From JAWXBR01 sp046595995 (GTDB lineage: Bacteria; Bacteroidota; Ignavibacteria; Kapaibacteriales; Kapaibacteriaceae): a stretch of 64,000 nt of DNA. Shown piece after piece: positions 17,873 to 26,028 of the stretch; the first letter of the stretch is position 1; every line of letters begins with the position of its first letter. The notes under the pieces are model-generated. The model had not been told where the DNA came from, ran no database searches, and saw only the letters and a list, made by a program, of their open reading frames with translations. The stretch lies in assembly GCA_046595995.1 (NCBI GenBank), contig JBKJNB010000083.1:71594-135593 (forward strand), in the 5' to 3' direction. Position numbers and translations under genes: made by a program.

Positions 17873-17901
17873 TTGTCCTACTAGCTCATTCCCTATTTTT
17901 G
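17873..17901 (+). promoter_or_regulatory. Putative ssb promoter, Bacteroidota type
   Basis: TTG at 17873-17875 and TATTTTTG at 17894-17901 match the -33 TTG and -7 TAnnTTTG elements with an 18-base spacer. Transcription would begin near 17907, giving a leader of about 23 bases to the ssb ATG at 17930, which has GAGAGGTG as a ribosome site. Confidence 0.55.
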
Positions 17902-17929
17902 TTCACACAAGTAATTCGAGAGGTGATAA

Positions 17930-18358
17930 ATGTCGCGCACCCTCAACAAAGTAATGCTTATCGGCAACGCCGGTAAGGATCCCGAAGTAAACTTTACTCC
18001 AAGTGGAGTGAAGGTCACGCAATTCCGACTAGCCACGTCGGAAACATGGAAAGACAAAGACGGCGCCGTCCAGGAACACACAGACTGGCACACCATTATA
18101 GCGTGGCGCGGTCTTGCAGATATCGTCGAGAAACTTGTGAAACGTGGATCTCGCGTGTATGTCGAGGGTAAGATCCAAAGTCGAACATTCGAAGACCGAG
18201 AAGGCAACAAACGATACATCACTGAAATCGTCGCTGACAACCTGTTGCTACTTGACGCCAAGCGACCCGATCATGCTTCCGACAACGGAGAGCATGAGGT
18301 AACCGCCTCAACGTCAATATCATCCGAGCACGGCAGATCCGACGAGATCCCTTTTTGA
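17930..18358 (+). CDS. ssb: Single-stranded DNA-binding protein
   Basis: 142 residues with the OB fold at 1-110 (NKVMLIGNAGKDPEVNFTP, VTQFRLATSETWKDKDG, HTIIAWRGLADIVEKLVKRG, SRVYVEGKIQSRTFEDREG), a short flexible linker and the acidic tip DEIPF that recruits repair and replication proteins. The ending differs slightly from the E. coli DDDIPF. It binds ssDNA as a tetramer. An MCE-domain gene follows after only 9 bases, so the two probably share the promoter at 17873. Confidence 0.96.
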   Translation: MSRTLNKVMLIGNAGKDPEVNFTPSGVKVTQFRLATSETWKDKDGAVQEHTDWHTIIAWRGLADIVEKLVKRGSRVYVEGKIQSRTFEDREGNKRYITEIVADNLLLLDAKRPDHASDNGEHEVTASTSISSEHGRSDEIPF

Positions 18359-18367
18359 TCGAACAAC

Positions 18368-19315
18368 GTGGAAGTACCCCGCAGCACTGAAATAAAGGTT
18401 GGCCTTGTAAGCATCGTTGGCATTATGCTCCTTATTGGTGGCATCATGCTGGGCAAGGGCGTAAGCTTTAGTGTCACAAAGAAGGTTGTAAAGATTCGCC
18501 TAGAGAACTCCGGTGGCGTCGAAGCCGGATCCCCGGTTGTCGTGGATGGGGTTAAAAGGGGCTCGGTACTTGATGTCCGAAGGGACAATGGCACTGTCCT
18601 CGTCGAGGCCGAGCTGGACGAGGTGAACGATCTCCATCCGGATGCATCGGCGCTGGTAACCATGCTCGAAATCACTGGTGGTAAGAAGGTCGAGATTTCA
18701 TCGGGTAATGAGCCAGGTCAGTTCGATCTTAATAAGGAAATGCCTGGTAAAGCTGCAGCGGATATTCCGCAACTGGTTACGCTGCTCGGTGAGGTCAGCG
18801 GTCCGGCAATGAATCTTATCATGCGTCTCGACACAATCTCAGCCGCGATCACTGCTCTGCTTGCAGATGGCAAGGTCATGCAGGATATCCGGACAATGAC
18901 AGGTGAGGGTGCGGTACTGATTGGTGATATGCGTGCCATCGTGCACAACAACCGTGGCGATATCGAGGCCGCTATTCGAAACACGCGTTCACTCGTCGAT
19001 GAAATTCGCGCTGCAGTTGCGAAGAACGAGCCTAAGCTCTCGGGGCTTCTGGATAGTCTCACAAGGACTGTAAGCAGCGTTGATGGCACACTTGCGAAGG
19101 CAAACGGAGCTATTGTTCATGCCGACACACTTGTAGGTCAGTTGAATGCCGTGATGTCTGAGATTCGTCACGGCAAGGGCACCATTCACGGTCTCCTTTA
19201 TGATGAAGGTTTTTATCGTCGGCTCGATTCTACCATGATCGGCCTCGAAGCCTTTATTCGAACCATTGACACGAAGGGTGTTAATGTGAACGTGGGCATC
19301 GGGTGGCGGAAGTAA
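18368..19315 (+). CDS. MCE-domain (MlaD-like) lipid transport protein
   Basis: 315 residues from a GTG start. One N-terminal membrane helix (about 11-28, LVSIVGIMLLIGGIMLG) is followed by a single MCE domain (KIRLENSGGVEAGSPVVVDGVKRGSV, LEITGGKKVEISSG) and a long, helical C-terminal part (about 150-300) like that of other MlaD/MCE proteins, which can form a hexameric tunnel. Such proteins carry phospholipids across the periplasm with an ABC permease and ATPase (MlaE and MlaF). Neither is nearby, so this is an orphan copy behind ssb. Confidence 0.9.
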   Translation: MEVPRSTEIKVGLVSIVGIMLLIGGIMLGKGVSFSVTKKVVKIRLENSGGVEAGSPVVVDGVKRGSVLDVRRDNGTVLVEAELDEVNDLHPDASALVTMLEITGGKKVEISSGNEPGQFDLNKEMPGKAAADIPQLVTLLGEVSGPAMNLIMRLDTISAAITALLADGKVMQDIRTMTGEGAVLIGDMRAIVHNNRGDIEAAIRNTRSLVDEIRAAVAKNEPKLSGLLDSLTRTVSSVDGTLAKANGAIVHADTLVGQLNAVMSEIRHGKGTIHGLLYDEGFYRRLDSTMIGLEAFIRTIDTKGVNVNVGIGWRK

Positions 19316-19348
19316 TTGTGAACGTCGAGATCAGCGGGCAGAATTAAC

Positions 19349-20014
19349 ATGGCAACATCGTCTACGGCACTGACCGAAGAACTCAACGATTACGTAGTCG
19401 AGAATTTTTCAGCAGAAGATGACTTTCTACGCACACTTGTAACAGAGTCTCTTGCTGCTGGCATACCTCCGATCTCCATTGCTCCAGAACAGACTGCCTT
19501 TCTACAGGTGTTGCTGCGTGGCATTGGCGCAAGACGAGTGTTAGAGATCGGTTCGCTTGCTGGATACTCTGCCATTGCAATGGCTCGTGCACTTCCGAAA
19601 GATGGCGAACTCATAGCCTGCGAGATCGATCCGGTGTTTGCAGCGTTTATAGAGCGGAAGGCACACGAAGCCGGACTCGCCGGCGTCATCCGCGTGGTGC
19701 GTGGCCCCGCTCTCCTGTCCATCGCGACATTAGCACGGGAACCGCGCCTCGACGCCGTATTCATCGATGCCGACAAAGTCAATTACGTCCGCTACCTCGA
19801 TCTGGTGCTGCCCATGCTCCGCGTTGGGGGCCTCATCATTGGCGACAACGCCCTCGCATGGGGTCACGTAGCCGATGCCGAACCAGACTTCGAGCCGCAA
19901 AACGTAATCGCTATTCGCGAGTTCAACGAACGCATGAGTACGCACCCACAACTTCAGAGTGCACTCGTTCCGCTGGGCGACGGAATGGTCATTGGCATCA
20001 AACTCCGCGACTGA
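19349..20014 (+). CDS. SAM-dependent O-methyltransferase (caffeoyl-CoA OMT family)
   Basis: 221 residues with the class I Rossmann fold: VLEIGSLAGYSAIAMARALP (SAM-binding motif I), LIACEIDPVFAAF (motif II acidic residue), and the metal-binding DAVFIDADKVNYVRYL and GGLIIGDNALAWGHV. It fits the family of Mg-dependent catechol-type O-methyltransferases common in bacteria. The acceptor is unknown. It lies 33 bases after the MCE gene and just before the 9-bp tandem array. Confidence 0.9.
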   Translation: MATSSTALTEELNDYVVENFSAEDDFLRTLVTESLAAGIPPISIAPEQTAFLQVLLRGIGARRVLEIGSLAGYSAIAMARALPKDGELIACEIDPVFAAFIERKAHEAGLAGVIRVVRGPALLSIATLAREPRLDAVFIDADKVNYVRYLDLVLPMLRVGGLIIGDNALAWGHVADAEPDFEPQNVIAIREFNERMSTHPQLQSALVPLGDGMVIGIKLRD

Positions 20015-20018
20015 ACAT

Positions 20019-20126
20019 GCCCCTTTTGCGCCTTTTGCGCCTTTTGCGCCCCTTGCGCCCCTTGCGCCCCTTGCGCCACTTGCGCCCCTTGCGCCACTTG
20101 CGCCCCTTGCGCCCCTTGCGCCCCTT
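20019..20126. repeat. 9-bp tandem array, 12 units
   Basis: Twelve head-to-tail 9-base units, mostly GCGCCCCTT, with variants GCGCCTTTT and GCGCCACTT, fill almost the whole gap between the O-methyltransferase stop and the lipoprotein start (29 bases remain). The complement of the main unit is AAGGGGCGC, close to the octamer AAGGGGCT that is scattered through the window. Read as protein, either strand gives only low-complexity Leu-Arg-Pro or Gly-Arg-Lys repeats, so I treat it as non-coding. Slippage could change promoter spacing for the gene at 20155. Confidence 0.95.
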
Positions 20127-20154
20127 GCGTCCATCGCGTCTAGAAGCTGCGCGT

Positions 20155-21567
20155 ATGCTTCCAAGCCGATACGTACTACTTGCATTTGTTGCCGTGTCGG
20201 CTATGGCATTTGCTTGCAAGAGCGCACACAAACTCGGTCAAGAGTTTGACTTACGTGAGGGCGCTGAGCGTACGCAGCAGTTTCGATTTACGCAGACACG
20301 CCACATCGATTCGGTGGACATCCGTAAGCTAATGGTGGATGTCTGGAAGCTCGAGCACTATTCGTACCCAGACTCGATTCGCATGTTCGTGCGCGTGCTC
20401 GATTCTACGGGCAACGTCGTCACACACATGGCTCAACCATATGCGAAGGCGGTAGCACCGAACTACTTCACTCGGCTAGAAGAACACCTAGGCACCGGTC
20501 GTTTTCAACAACATGCAGTAGTAGAACAGTTTACTGTTCGCGAATTCAGCGAACAAGACTCTATCCCTACGTGGATTGCACTTGCACTTGATTACTCGGG
20601 ATCGATGAAGCCCGTGAAGAGTGCAGTAGAAACAGGGACTGAACTGTTCGTGAGCATGAAGCGTGCATGTGATCTCATTTCAATTACCGGCTTTCACAAG
20701 GAAGCTACTGTTGTTGCACCGCTTACGCGCGACGGCGCACAGATCTTGCGCAACTACCGAGATTATTCGCAGCGCACGCAGGGCTTATTCTCTGCGTCGA
20801 TGGACGGCATAATGACAGCGCTGCATACGCTCGACAGCGTTCCGATAAGCGAGCCCAAGGTTGCAATCGTATTTGCAGACGGCGACGAAAACTCCTCGAC
20901 ATCTAAAGTGCAGGACATTATTGAGTTCGGCGTTAAGAACAACATCTCTGTGTACTGCATTGGCTTTGGCTACGCGAATGACGAAACGCTGCAAGCACTT
21001 TCGCTATACACCGGTGGCAAGTACTATCGTGCATACTCTAAGAAGGACTTACAAGAGATCTTCGTTGATATCTATCGAAGTCTGCGCAACTACTATCTCG
21101 TCCGCTACGTGCCACCCAGATACAACGGCCTACATGTTGTAGACGTCACGGTTAATGTCCCTGGCCGAGACACGCTTATTGCTAGAGGGCGATACGAGAA
21201 GAATCCGATGGACACGAACTTCCGCAATACCGAATTCACAAGAGCGATTCTATTCGCATATAACGAAGCCATAATTGCTGCCTCTTCGGCACCAATACTC
21301 GACGAAATCGCAGACGCCATGACGCGTAATCCTCGCATTGTTCTTGAAGTTCAAGGCCACACAGACAACATCGGTGACGAGGCCTTCAACATGACGCTCT
21401 CGCAAGCCCGCTCAGAAGCAGTCCGCGATGCCCTCATTGCTCGTAAGGTTGACGCCGATGCCTTACGTACACGCGCCTTCGGCTTCTCAATGCCAGTTGC
21501 GCCCAACGACACCGAAGATAATCGCGCACGCAACAGGCGTACAGTCTTCAAGATTCTTCGGAAGTAG
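20155..21567 (+). CDS. VWA-domain and OmpA-domain lipoprotein
   Basis: 470 residues from the ATG at 20155; the frame is open further upstream only because of the tandem array. A lipoprotein-type signal ends at AMAFAC (Cys21). Residues of about 140-320 form a von Willebrand A domain with an intact metal site, DYSGSM near 144 and FADGDENSS near 241. The C-terminal part (about 350-470) is an OmpA peptidoglycan-binding domain (VLEVQGHTDNIGDEAFNMTLS, RRTVFKIL). It would be anchored in the outer membrane and bind the cell wall, with the VWA face free for a protein partner. A MoxR ATPase, a common VWA partner, is present in the window but far away. Confidence 0.88.
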   Translation: MLPSRYVLLAFVAVSAMAFACKSAHKLGQEFDLREGAERTQQFRFTQTRHIDSVDIRKLMVDVWKLEHYSYPDSIRMFVRVLDSTGNVVTHMAQPYAKAVAPNYFTRLEEHLGTGRFQQHAVVEQFTVREFSEQDSIPTWIALALDYSGSMKPVKSAVETGTELFVSMKRACDLISITGFHKEATVVAPLTRDGAQILRNYRDYSQRTQGLFSASMDGIMTALHTLDSVPISEPKVAIVFADGDENSSTSKVQDIIEFGVKNNISVYCIGFGYANDETLQALSLYTGGKYYRAYSKKDLQEIFVDIYRSLRNYYLVRYVPPRYNGLHVVDVTVNVPGRDTLIARGRYEKNPMDTNFRNTEFTRAILFAYNEAIIAASSAPILDEIADAMTRNPRIVLEVQGHTDNIGDEAFNMTLSQARSEAVRDALIARKVDADALRTRAFGFSMPVAPNDTEDNRARNRRTVFKILRK

Positions 21568-21570
21568 CCG

Positions 21571-21596
21571 CTTTATGAAGCAGCCGCTGCATAAAG
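21571..21596. terminator. Possible hairpin after the VWA-OmpA gene
   Basis: CTTTATG and GCAGC pair with GCTGC and CATAAAG around a small bulge, four bases after the stop. No T-run follows, so a factor-independent terminator is doubtful. A 12-base direct repeat, CTTCGGAAGTAG, flanks the hairpin at 21556 and 21606. Confidence 0.3.
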
Positions 21597-21626
21597 TGAT
21601 GTCCACTTCGGAAGTAGATTTGCCCC

Positions 21627-23228
21627 ATGTCAAAGACGCCCCTTCTATCTCTACTGCGACGTGCAGTCCGAACCGCATCGCGCCAGGGGCACGACTCGTC
21701 GCGTGACAGACTCGTCGCATCGCGTGATAGACTCGTCGCATCGCCTTCGTCTGAAGGCTCGATTTCGCGTCGCGATATTCTGAAGACCGGAGCTCTTGCA
21801 GGTGCGGGTTTACTCGTGCCGTCATGGATAACTGGTTGTGGACGTCCATCTGACGTACCGGAATCGCGCAAAGCAAAGGTTGTTGTTGTTGGTGCTGGTG
21901 TTGCTGGACTCCACGCTGCTTGGCTGCTGAAGAAGCAGGGCATTAATGCAGAAGTATACGAGGCAGCGTCGCGCACAGGTGGTCGGATGATGACAGCTCG
22001 CAACATCATTGCTCCGGGCACATGGACGGAGCTGGGCGGCGAGTTTATCGATTCTGCGCACACAGACATGCTTCGCCTAGTCAAAGAGTTCAATCTTGAG
22101 CTACTCGACTTTCGCACAGATGCGTTCACTCAATACAATGATGTTTACTGGTTTGAAGGACGTCGATACACCGAAGCCGATGTGGTGCGCGAAATAGGTC
22201 CTTTGCTCGAAGCCATTGACCGCGACCTACGCATCATGCCCGCATCGTATGAGAGTCTGCGAGAGAGTCCGGCGCAAGCCTTCGATACCATGTCGCTTGA
22301 TGCATACTTCACCTCTTTAGGTATTAACGGTTGGCTCCGTAGCTTCCTAGAGGTAGCATTTGTAACGGAGAACGGCCTTGAGCTTGGTGAGCAGTCGGCT
22401 CTGAATTTCCTTTCAGTTGTATCCTCAGACATAAGCGATGGCATGTTTCATCAGTACGGAACAAGCGACGAACGGTACAAGATTCGCGGCGGAAACGAAC
22501 AGATATGCGGTCACCTTACCGCTGGCATCTTCAATCACATCCACATGTCACATCAACTCGAACAGGTCGCTAAACGCGGCTCGCGTTATGTGCTCACATT
22601 CCGTAAAGACTCTTCGTCGGTAGAGACCGAGGCAGACATTGTGTTGCTTGCTCTTCCGTGGACCATCCTTCGCAACGTCGACTTGCCCCTTGATCTTCCG
22701 CCCCTTCGCCGCAAGATGATTAACGAGCTGCGATACGGCCAGAATGGCAAGACCATCATCGGTTTTGATCGTCCGTTCTGGCACGACTCGATAGACAATG
22801 GCTTTGCGTACTCCGACCTGCGTATGCAGGTAGCGTGGGACAACACAGCCTTGCAGGGCAAAACGGCTGGTGGTCTAACGTTCTTCAGTGGCGGCAGTAT
22901 GAATCGGGTAATCGGTGGCATGACGAAGGACGAGACCGTACGCATGATTCTAAACGAAGTTAAGAATGTGTGGCCGCTTGCTGCAAGTGCTCCGATACGT
23001 AAGACAGAACGCATGCAGTGGCCACAGCAGCCATTCATTAAAGCCAGTTACTCCAGTTACGGTCCGGGGCAGTGGACCGACTTCTACGGCCGCGAAAGCA
23101 AACCCGAGGGACACCTATTTTTTGCTGGCGAACATTGCAGTAACGATCACAGAGGGTACATGAATGGGGCTGCCGAAACGGGGCGTTTTGCTGCGGAAAA
23201 GATTGCGGCGTTACTCGTCCGCGCCTAA
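21627..23228 (+). CDS. Flavin amine oxidase with Tat lipoprotein-type signal
   Basis: 533 residues. The N-terminus has a Tat motif (SRRDILKTG) at about residues 47-55, a hydrophobic stretch, and a Cys in WITGC, suggesting Tat export as a lipoprotein. The FAD-binding VVVVGAGVAGLHAAWLLKKQG is followed by the GG doublet region ASRTGGRMMTARN and the C-terminal FAD contact HLFFAGEHCSNDHRGYMNGAAETGR typical of monoamine or polyamine oxidases. It oxidises an unknown amine outside the cytoplasm. The region before the Tat motif is unusually long and includes a duplicated RDRLVAS segment encoded by a 21-bp tandem repeat. Confidence 0.9.
   Translation: MSKTPLLSLLRRAVRTASRQGHDSSRDRLVASRDRLVASPSSEGSISRRDILKTGALAGAGLLVPSWITGCGRPSDVPESRKAKVVVVGAGVAGLHAAWLLKKQGINAEVYEAASRTGGRMMTARNIIAPGTWTELGGEFIDSAHTDMLRLVKEFNLELLDFRTDAFTQYNDVYWFEGRRYTEADVVREIGPLLEAIDRDLRIMPASYESLRESPAQAFDTMSLDAYFTSLGINGWLRSFLEVAFVTENGLELGEQSALNFLSVVSSDISDGMFHQYGTSDERYKIRGGNEQICGHLTAGIFNHIHMSHQLEQVAKRGSRYVLTFRKDSSSVETEADIVLLALPWTILRNVDLPLDLPPLRRKMINELRYGQNGKTIIGFDRPFWHDSIDNGFAYSDLRMQVAWDNTALQGKTAGGLTFFSGGSMNRVIGGMTKDETVRMILNEVKNVWPLAASAPIRKTERMQWPQQPFIKASYSSYGPGQWTDFYGRESKPEGHLFFAGEHCSNDHRGYMNGAAETGRFAAEKIAALLVRA
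21709..21750. repeat. 21-bp in-frame tandem repeat in the amine oxidase leader
   Basis: Two consecutive 21-base units beginning GACTCGTCGCATCGCGTGAT (the second diverges at its end), with a partial unit just upstream at 21693. The repeat keeps the frame and encodes RDRLVAS twice in the segment before the Tat motif, where length is probably tolerated. Confidence 0.75.
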
Positions 23229-23551
23229 ATCGGCTCCCACAAGTGTTTCGACAGATCAACACGTTCATCGATAAAGCTCACACCCTCTGACTCCAGTCGT
23301 TCTCGCATAAGGAACGGAGTTTCGAAATGCATACGTCCGGATAGATCGCCGTTGCGGTTCACGACACGATGGCACGGAATGTCATTGCGATCGCGCAGAG
23401 CAACACCATTCAACGCCCAACCAATCATGCGCGCGGACGATTTCATTCCAAGTAGTTCTGCGATGGCACCGTATGTCGTGACCTTCCCCTTGGGGATACG
23501 TCGCACGACATCGTAGACGCGTTCGAAAAAGTCCTCTTTGTTCTGCTTCAT
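23225..23551 (-). CDS. MGMT-like DNA alkyltransferase domain protein
   Basis: 108 residues comprising just the C-terminal DNA-binding domain of O6-alkylguanine-DNA alkyltransferases: VRRIPKGKVTTYGAIAELLG, the helix-turn-helix region SARMIGWALNG with the arginine finger, and the active-site segment IPCHRVVNRNG. Most proteins of this short size are ATLs with tryptophan instead of cysteine (PWHRV), and they only flag lesions. This one keeps the cysteine, so it may perform methyl transfer. Its stop overlaps the convergent amine oxidase stop by 4 bases. Confidence 0.87.
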   Translation of the reverse strand: MKQNKEDFFERVYDVVRRIPKGKVTTYGAIAELLGMKSSARMIGWALNGVALRDRNDIPCHRVVNRNGDLSGRMHFETPFLMRERLESEGVSFIDERVDLSKHLWEPI

Positions 23552-23579
23552 CGTCCTATAACCTTCATCGTCCTATAAC
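23546..23579. repeat. 17-bp direct repeat at the MGMT-like gene start
   Basis: CTTCATCGTCCTATAAC occurs twice in tandem (23546-23562 and 23563-23579). The first copy contains the start codon of the minus-strand MGMT-like gene. The second extends to eight bases before the flavoprotein ATG at 23588. Confidence 0.9.
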
Positions 23580-23587
23580 TTAGCACA

Positions 23588-25183
23588 ATGCATGTTCGTG
23601 TCGATCTCGCTCTAACTCCTGCTCAAGCTGCCGATCCTGTTTCGTTGCGTGAATATGCAGCACTGGAGTCGGGCATTGCACTCGACGATATTTCAAGCGT
23701 TTTGGTTGTACGGCGAAGTATCGATGCTCGAGCGCGATATGCTGTGGTGCGAATTGTCGCCGACGTCTACGTGAACGAAGAGCCCCCTGCGCAGAGCCCC
23801 CTGCTCGATGCATTACGCGACGTAAGCAGCGCACCTTCTTGCATCGTTGTCGGTGCTGGGCCAGCAGGATATTTCGCTGCCCTCGAATTGATTGAGCATG
23901 GCATCAAGCCTATCGTTATTGAACGTGGCAAGGACGTTCGTGCACGGCGCAAGGATTTGCGCGCAATACAGCAGTTTGGCATCGTCGACCCACATTCAAA
24001 CTACTGCTTCGGTGAGGGCGGTGCTGGTACGTATAGCGACGGCAAGCTCTACACGAGATCACATAAAAGGGGCTCTATCGAAAAGGTGCTCCGTCTGCTT
24101 GTTGAGCATGGTGCGTCGTCAGACATCCTCGTCGATGCACACCCGCATATCGGCTCGAACAAATTATGGGCAGTGGTACGCAACATCCGCGAGACCATTC
24201 TTCGCTTCGGGGGCGAAGTACGTTTCGATGCACATGTCGTTGACTTTCTATTCATCGGTGACCCCTCACCGCACGAACAGACTTCGGTGCTAACCGCAGC
24301 AACCATTGCGGGGGTTGTACTTGCCGACGGTACAGAAGTACATGCGCGTAATGTGATTCTTGCGACCGGACATTCAGCCCGTGACATTTTTCGTTTGTGT
24401 GTGCGGCGCGGAATCGAAGTGCAGGCAAAGCCGTTTGCGCTTGGTGTACGTATCGAGCATCCTCAGCGGTTAATCGATGAAGTGCAATACAAAGCGTCTG
24501 CGAGCGACCCACTCTTGCCAGCGGCGGCGTACTCACTTGTATGCCAGGCCGACGGACGTGGCGTGTTTTCGTTCTGCATGTGTCCTGGTGGCCTTATGGT
24601 ACCATCGGCGACATCACCGGGCGAAATCGTCATTAACGGCATGTCGATGTCGCGCCGCGATTCACCTTTTGCGAATGCCGGAACTGTTGTCGCCATAGAG
24701 CCGGACGATTGGCGTGGATACTCCCATGCAGGACCTCTAGCCGCCATGGAGTACCAGGCCGCAACCGAACGTGCTGCATTTGAGGCGAACGGTGATGGTT
24801 CGCAGCGTGCACCGGCACAGCGTCTCACCGACTTTCTAACTGGAAAAGTCAGCAACACAATTCCAGATACATCCTACATACCCGGCCACGCCAGCGTAGA
24901 CATGCGCACGATTTTACCCCCGATGGTAGCCGAGCGCCTTGCCTTCGGAATCCGACGTTTCGGTGAAATGATGCGTTCATACCTCACCGAAGAGGCCGTT
25001 CTCGTAGCTGTTGAATCGCGCACCAGCTCGCCTGTGCGCATCCCTCGCGACCCTGTGACACTTCAGCACCCCGCTATCTCAGGCCTGCACCCTTGTGGCG
25101 AAGGGGCTGGCTACGCAGGGGGCATCGTAAGCGCCGCCCTCGACGGACAAAATGTTGCTAGGGCGATTGCGCGGCAATCCTGA
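23588..25183 (+). CDS. FAD-dependent dehydrogenase, COG2509 type
   Basis: 531 residues. A short N-terminal alpha-beta domain (1-80) precedes the FAD-binding VVGAGPAGYFAALELIEHGIKP near 92, then NYCFGEGGAGTYSDGKLYTR, a conserved block of the uncharacterised COG2509 flavoproteins. Further matches are the second nucleotide-binding region ILATGHSARDIF and the C-terminal LHPCGEGAGYAGGIVSAALDG. The enzyme's substrate is not known for any member I can name. It stands alone with a duplicated 17-bp sequence just upstream. Confidence 0.88.
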   Translation: MHVRVDLALTPAQAADPVSLREYAALESGIALDDISSVLVVRRSIDARARYAVVRIVADVYVNEEPPAQSPLLDALRDVSSAPSCIVVGAGPAGYFAALELIEHGIKPIVIERGKDVRARRKDLRAIQQFGIVDPHSNYCFGEGGAGTYSDGKLYTRSHKRGSIEKVLRLLVEHGASSDILVDAHPHIGSNKLWAVVRNIRETILRFGGEVRFDAHVVDFLFIGDPSPHEQTSVLTAATIAGVVLADGTEVHARNVILATGHSARDIFRLCVRRGIEVQAKPFALGVRIEHPQRLIDEVQYKASASDPLLPAAAYSLVCQADGRGVFSFCMCPGGLMVPSATSPGEIVINGMSMSRRDSPFANAGTVVAIEPDDWRGYSHAGPLAAMEYQAATERAAFEANGDGSQRAPAQRLTDFLTGKVSNTIPDTSYIPGHASVDMRTILPPMVAERLAFGIRRFGEMMRSYLTEEAVLVAVESRTSSPVRIPRDPVTLQHPAISGLHPCGEGAGYAGGIVSAALDGQNVARAIARQS

Positions 25184-25205
25184 AGGGCCTCAAACGTCCA
25201 ATCCG

Positions 25206-25213
25206 TATCTTTG
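25206..25213 (+). promoter_or_regulatory. Putative -7 element upstream of the FKBP gene
   Basis: TATCTTTG matches the TAnnTTTG -7 consensus of Bacteroidota sigma factors, 46 bases before the ATG at 25259. I see no convincing TTG at the -33 position, so the call rests on one element. Confidence 0.4.
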
Positions 25214-25258
25214 GCGCTTGTCAATCTCCTCTATTCCTCTAACTAACCAGTGACTCAC

Positions 25259-25954
25259 ATGAAGATTCTTGTCGCGGTATTGATTGCCGTGGTCTCAGTA
25301 GCATGCAATGCCCAACCTAAAGTCAACGAAATGAAGCCTACGAATAAGAAAGACACGCTTAGCTATGCTATCGGTCTGCAAATCGGAAATTCATTCGATC
25401 AGCAAAAACTTGATGTCAACCTACAGATGGTTCTGGCTGGCATGCAGGACAAGTTGGCCGGTAAAGGCCTTCTAAATGAAGAGCAAATAGCTAAAGCCAT
25501 GCAGACACTGCAGGAAGAAGCTCAGAAAACAATGGAAGAGTCGCGTGTGAAAGAAGGCTCAGAATTCCAGAAGAAGAGTGAAGAGTGGCTTGCCAAAAAC
25601 AAAAAGGCAAGTGGTGTTATGATTACACCAAGCGGTCTGCAATACATGGTCATGACAGAAGGCAAGGGTCCGAAGCCATCCCCAGAGAGCACTGTAAAAG
25701 TGCACTACCGTGGAACACACATGGACGGCAAAGTATTTGACAGCTCGTACGATCGGAATGAACCTGCCGAATTCCCGCTTAACGGCGTTATTCGCGGTTG
25801 GACTGAAGGTCTACAGCTCATGAATGTCGGTTCGAAGTACATGCTCTATGTACCAGCTAATCTCGCATACGGCGAACAAGGCCGTCCGGGCACCATTGGT
25901 GCCAACGAGATGCTCATTTTTGAAGTCGAGCTACTCGACATCGTAAAGAAGTAA
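25259..25954 (+). CDS. FKBP-type peptidyl-prolyl isomerase lipoprotein (Mip/FkpA-like)
   Basis: 231 residues from ATG 25259 (a GTG at 25250 adds three). The signal ends VVSVAC, a probable lipoprotein cysteine at residue 16. Residues 28-120 form the helical dimerisation domain with the DTLSYAIGLQIGNSF block and a Lys/Glu-rich stalk. Residues of about 125-231 are the FKBP domain: VKVHYRGTHMDGKVFDSSYDR, VIRGWTEGLQLM, LAYGEQG, MLIFEVELLDI. It assists folding of envelope proteins in the periplasm. Confidence 0.94.
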   Translation: MKILVAVLIAVVSVACNAQPKVNEMKPTNKKDTLSYAIGLQIGNSFDQQKLDVNLQMVLAGMQDKLAGKGLLNEEQIAKAMQTLQEEAQKTMEESRVKEGSEFQKKSEEWLAKNKKASGVMITPSGLQYMVMTEGKGPKPSPESTVKVHYRGTHMDGKVFDSSYDRNEPAEFPLNGVIRGWTEGLQLMNVGSKYMLYVPANLAYGEQGRPGTIGANEMLIFEVELLDIVKK

Positions 25955-25963
25955 TGTCCGCTT

Positions 25964-26010
25964 AATGGGGCTGCTTCTCAAGGAGCGGCCCCATTGTTAT
26001 GCCTTTTTTT
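25964..26010 (+). terminator. Hairpin terminator after the FKBP gene
   Basis: AATGGGGC (25964-25971) pairs with GCCCCATT (25988-25995), with an inner GCTTC/GGAGC stem, and a run of seven T at 26004-26010. Eight bases separate stem and T-run, longer than ideal. The T-run contradicts an ATG start for the desaturase at 25999. Confidence 0.6.
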
Positions 26011-26028
26011 AGAAATACGAAGCTCTTA

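Noticed and set aside
20019..20126. CRISPR array
   Set aside because: Units are 9 bases with no spacers, and there are no cas genes.
19858..20154. Open frame through the 9-bp array in front of the lipoprotein gene, encoding Leu-Arg-Pro repeats (or Gly-Arg-Lys repeats on the other strand)
   Set aside because: The frame is open only because the period is a multiple of three. It overlaps the O-methyltransferase gene, and the lipoprotein signal peptide begins at 20155.
25999..26028. Earlier ATG start for the desaturase
   Set aside because: It lies directly at the T-run of the terminator for the preceding gene.
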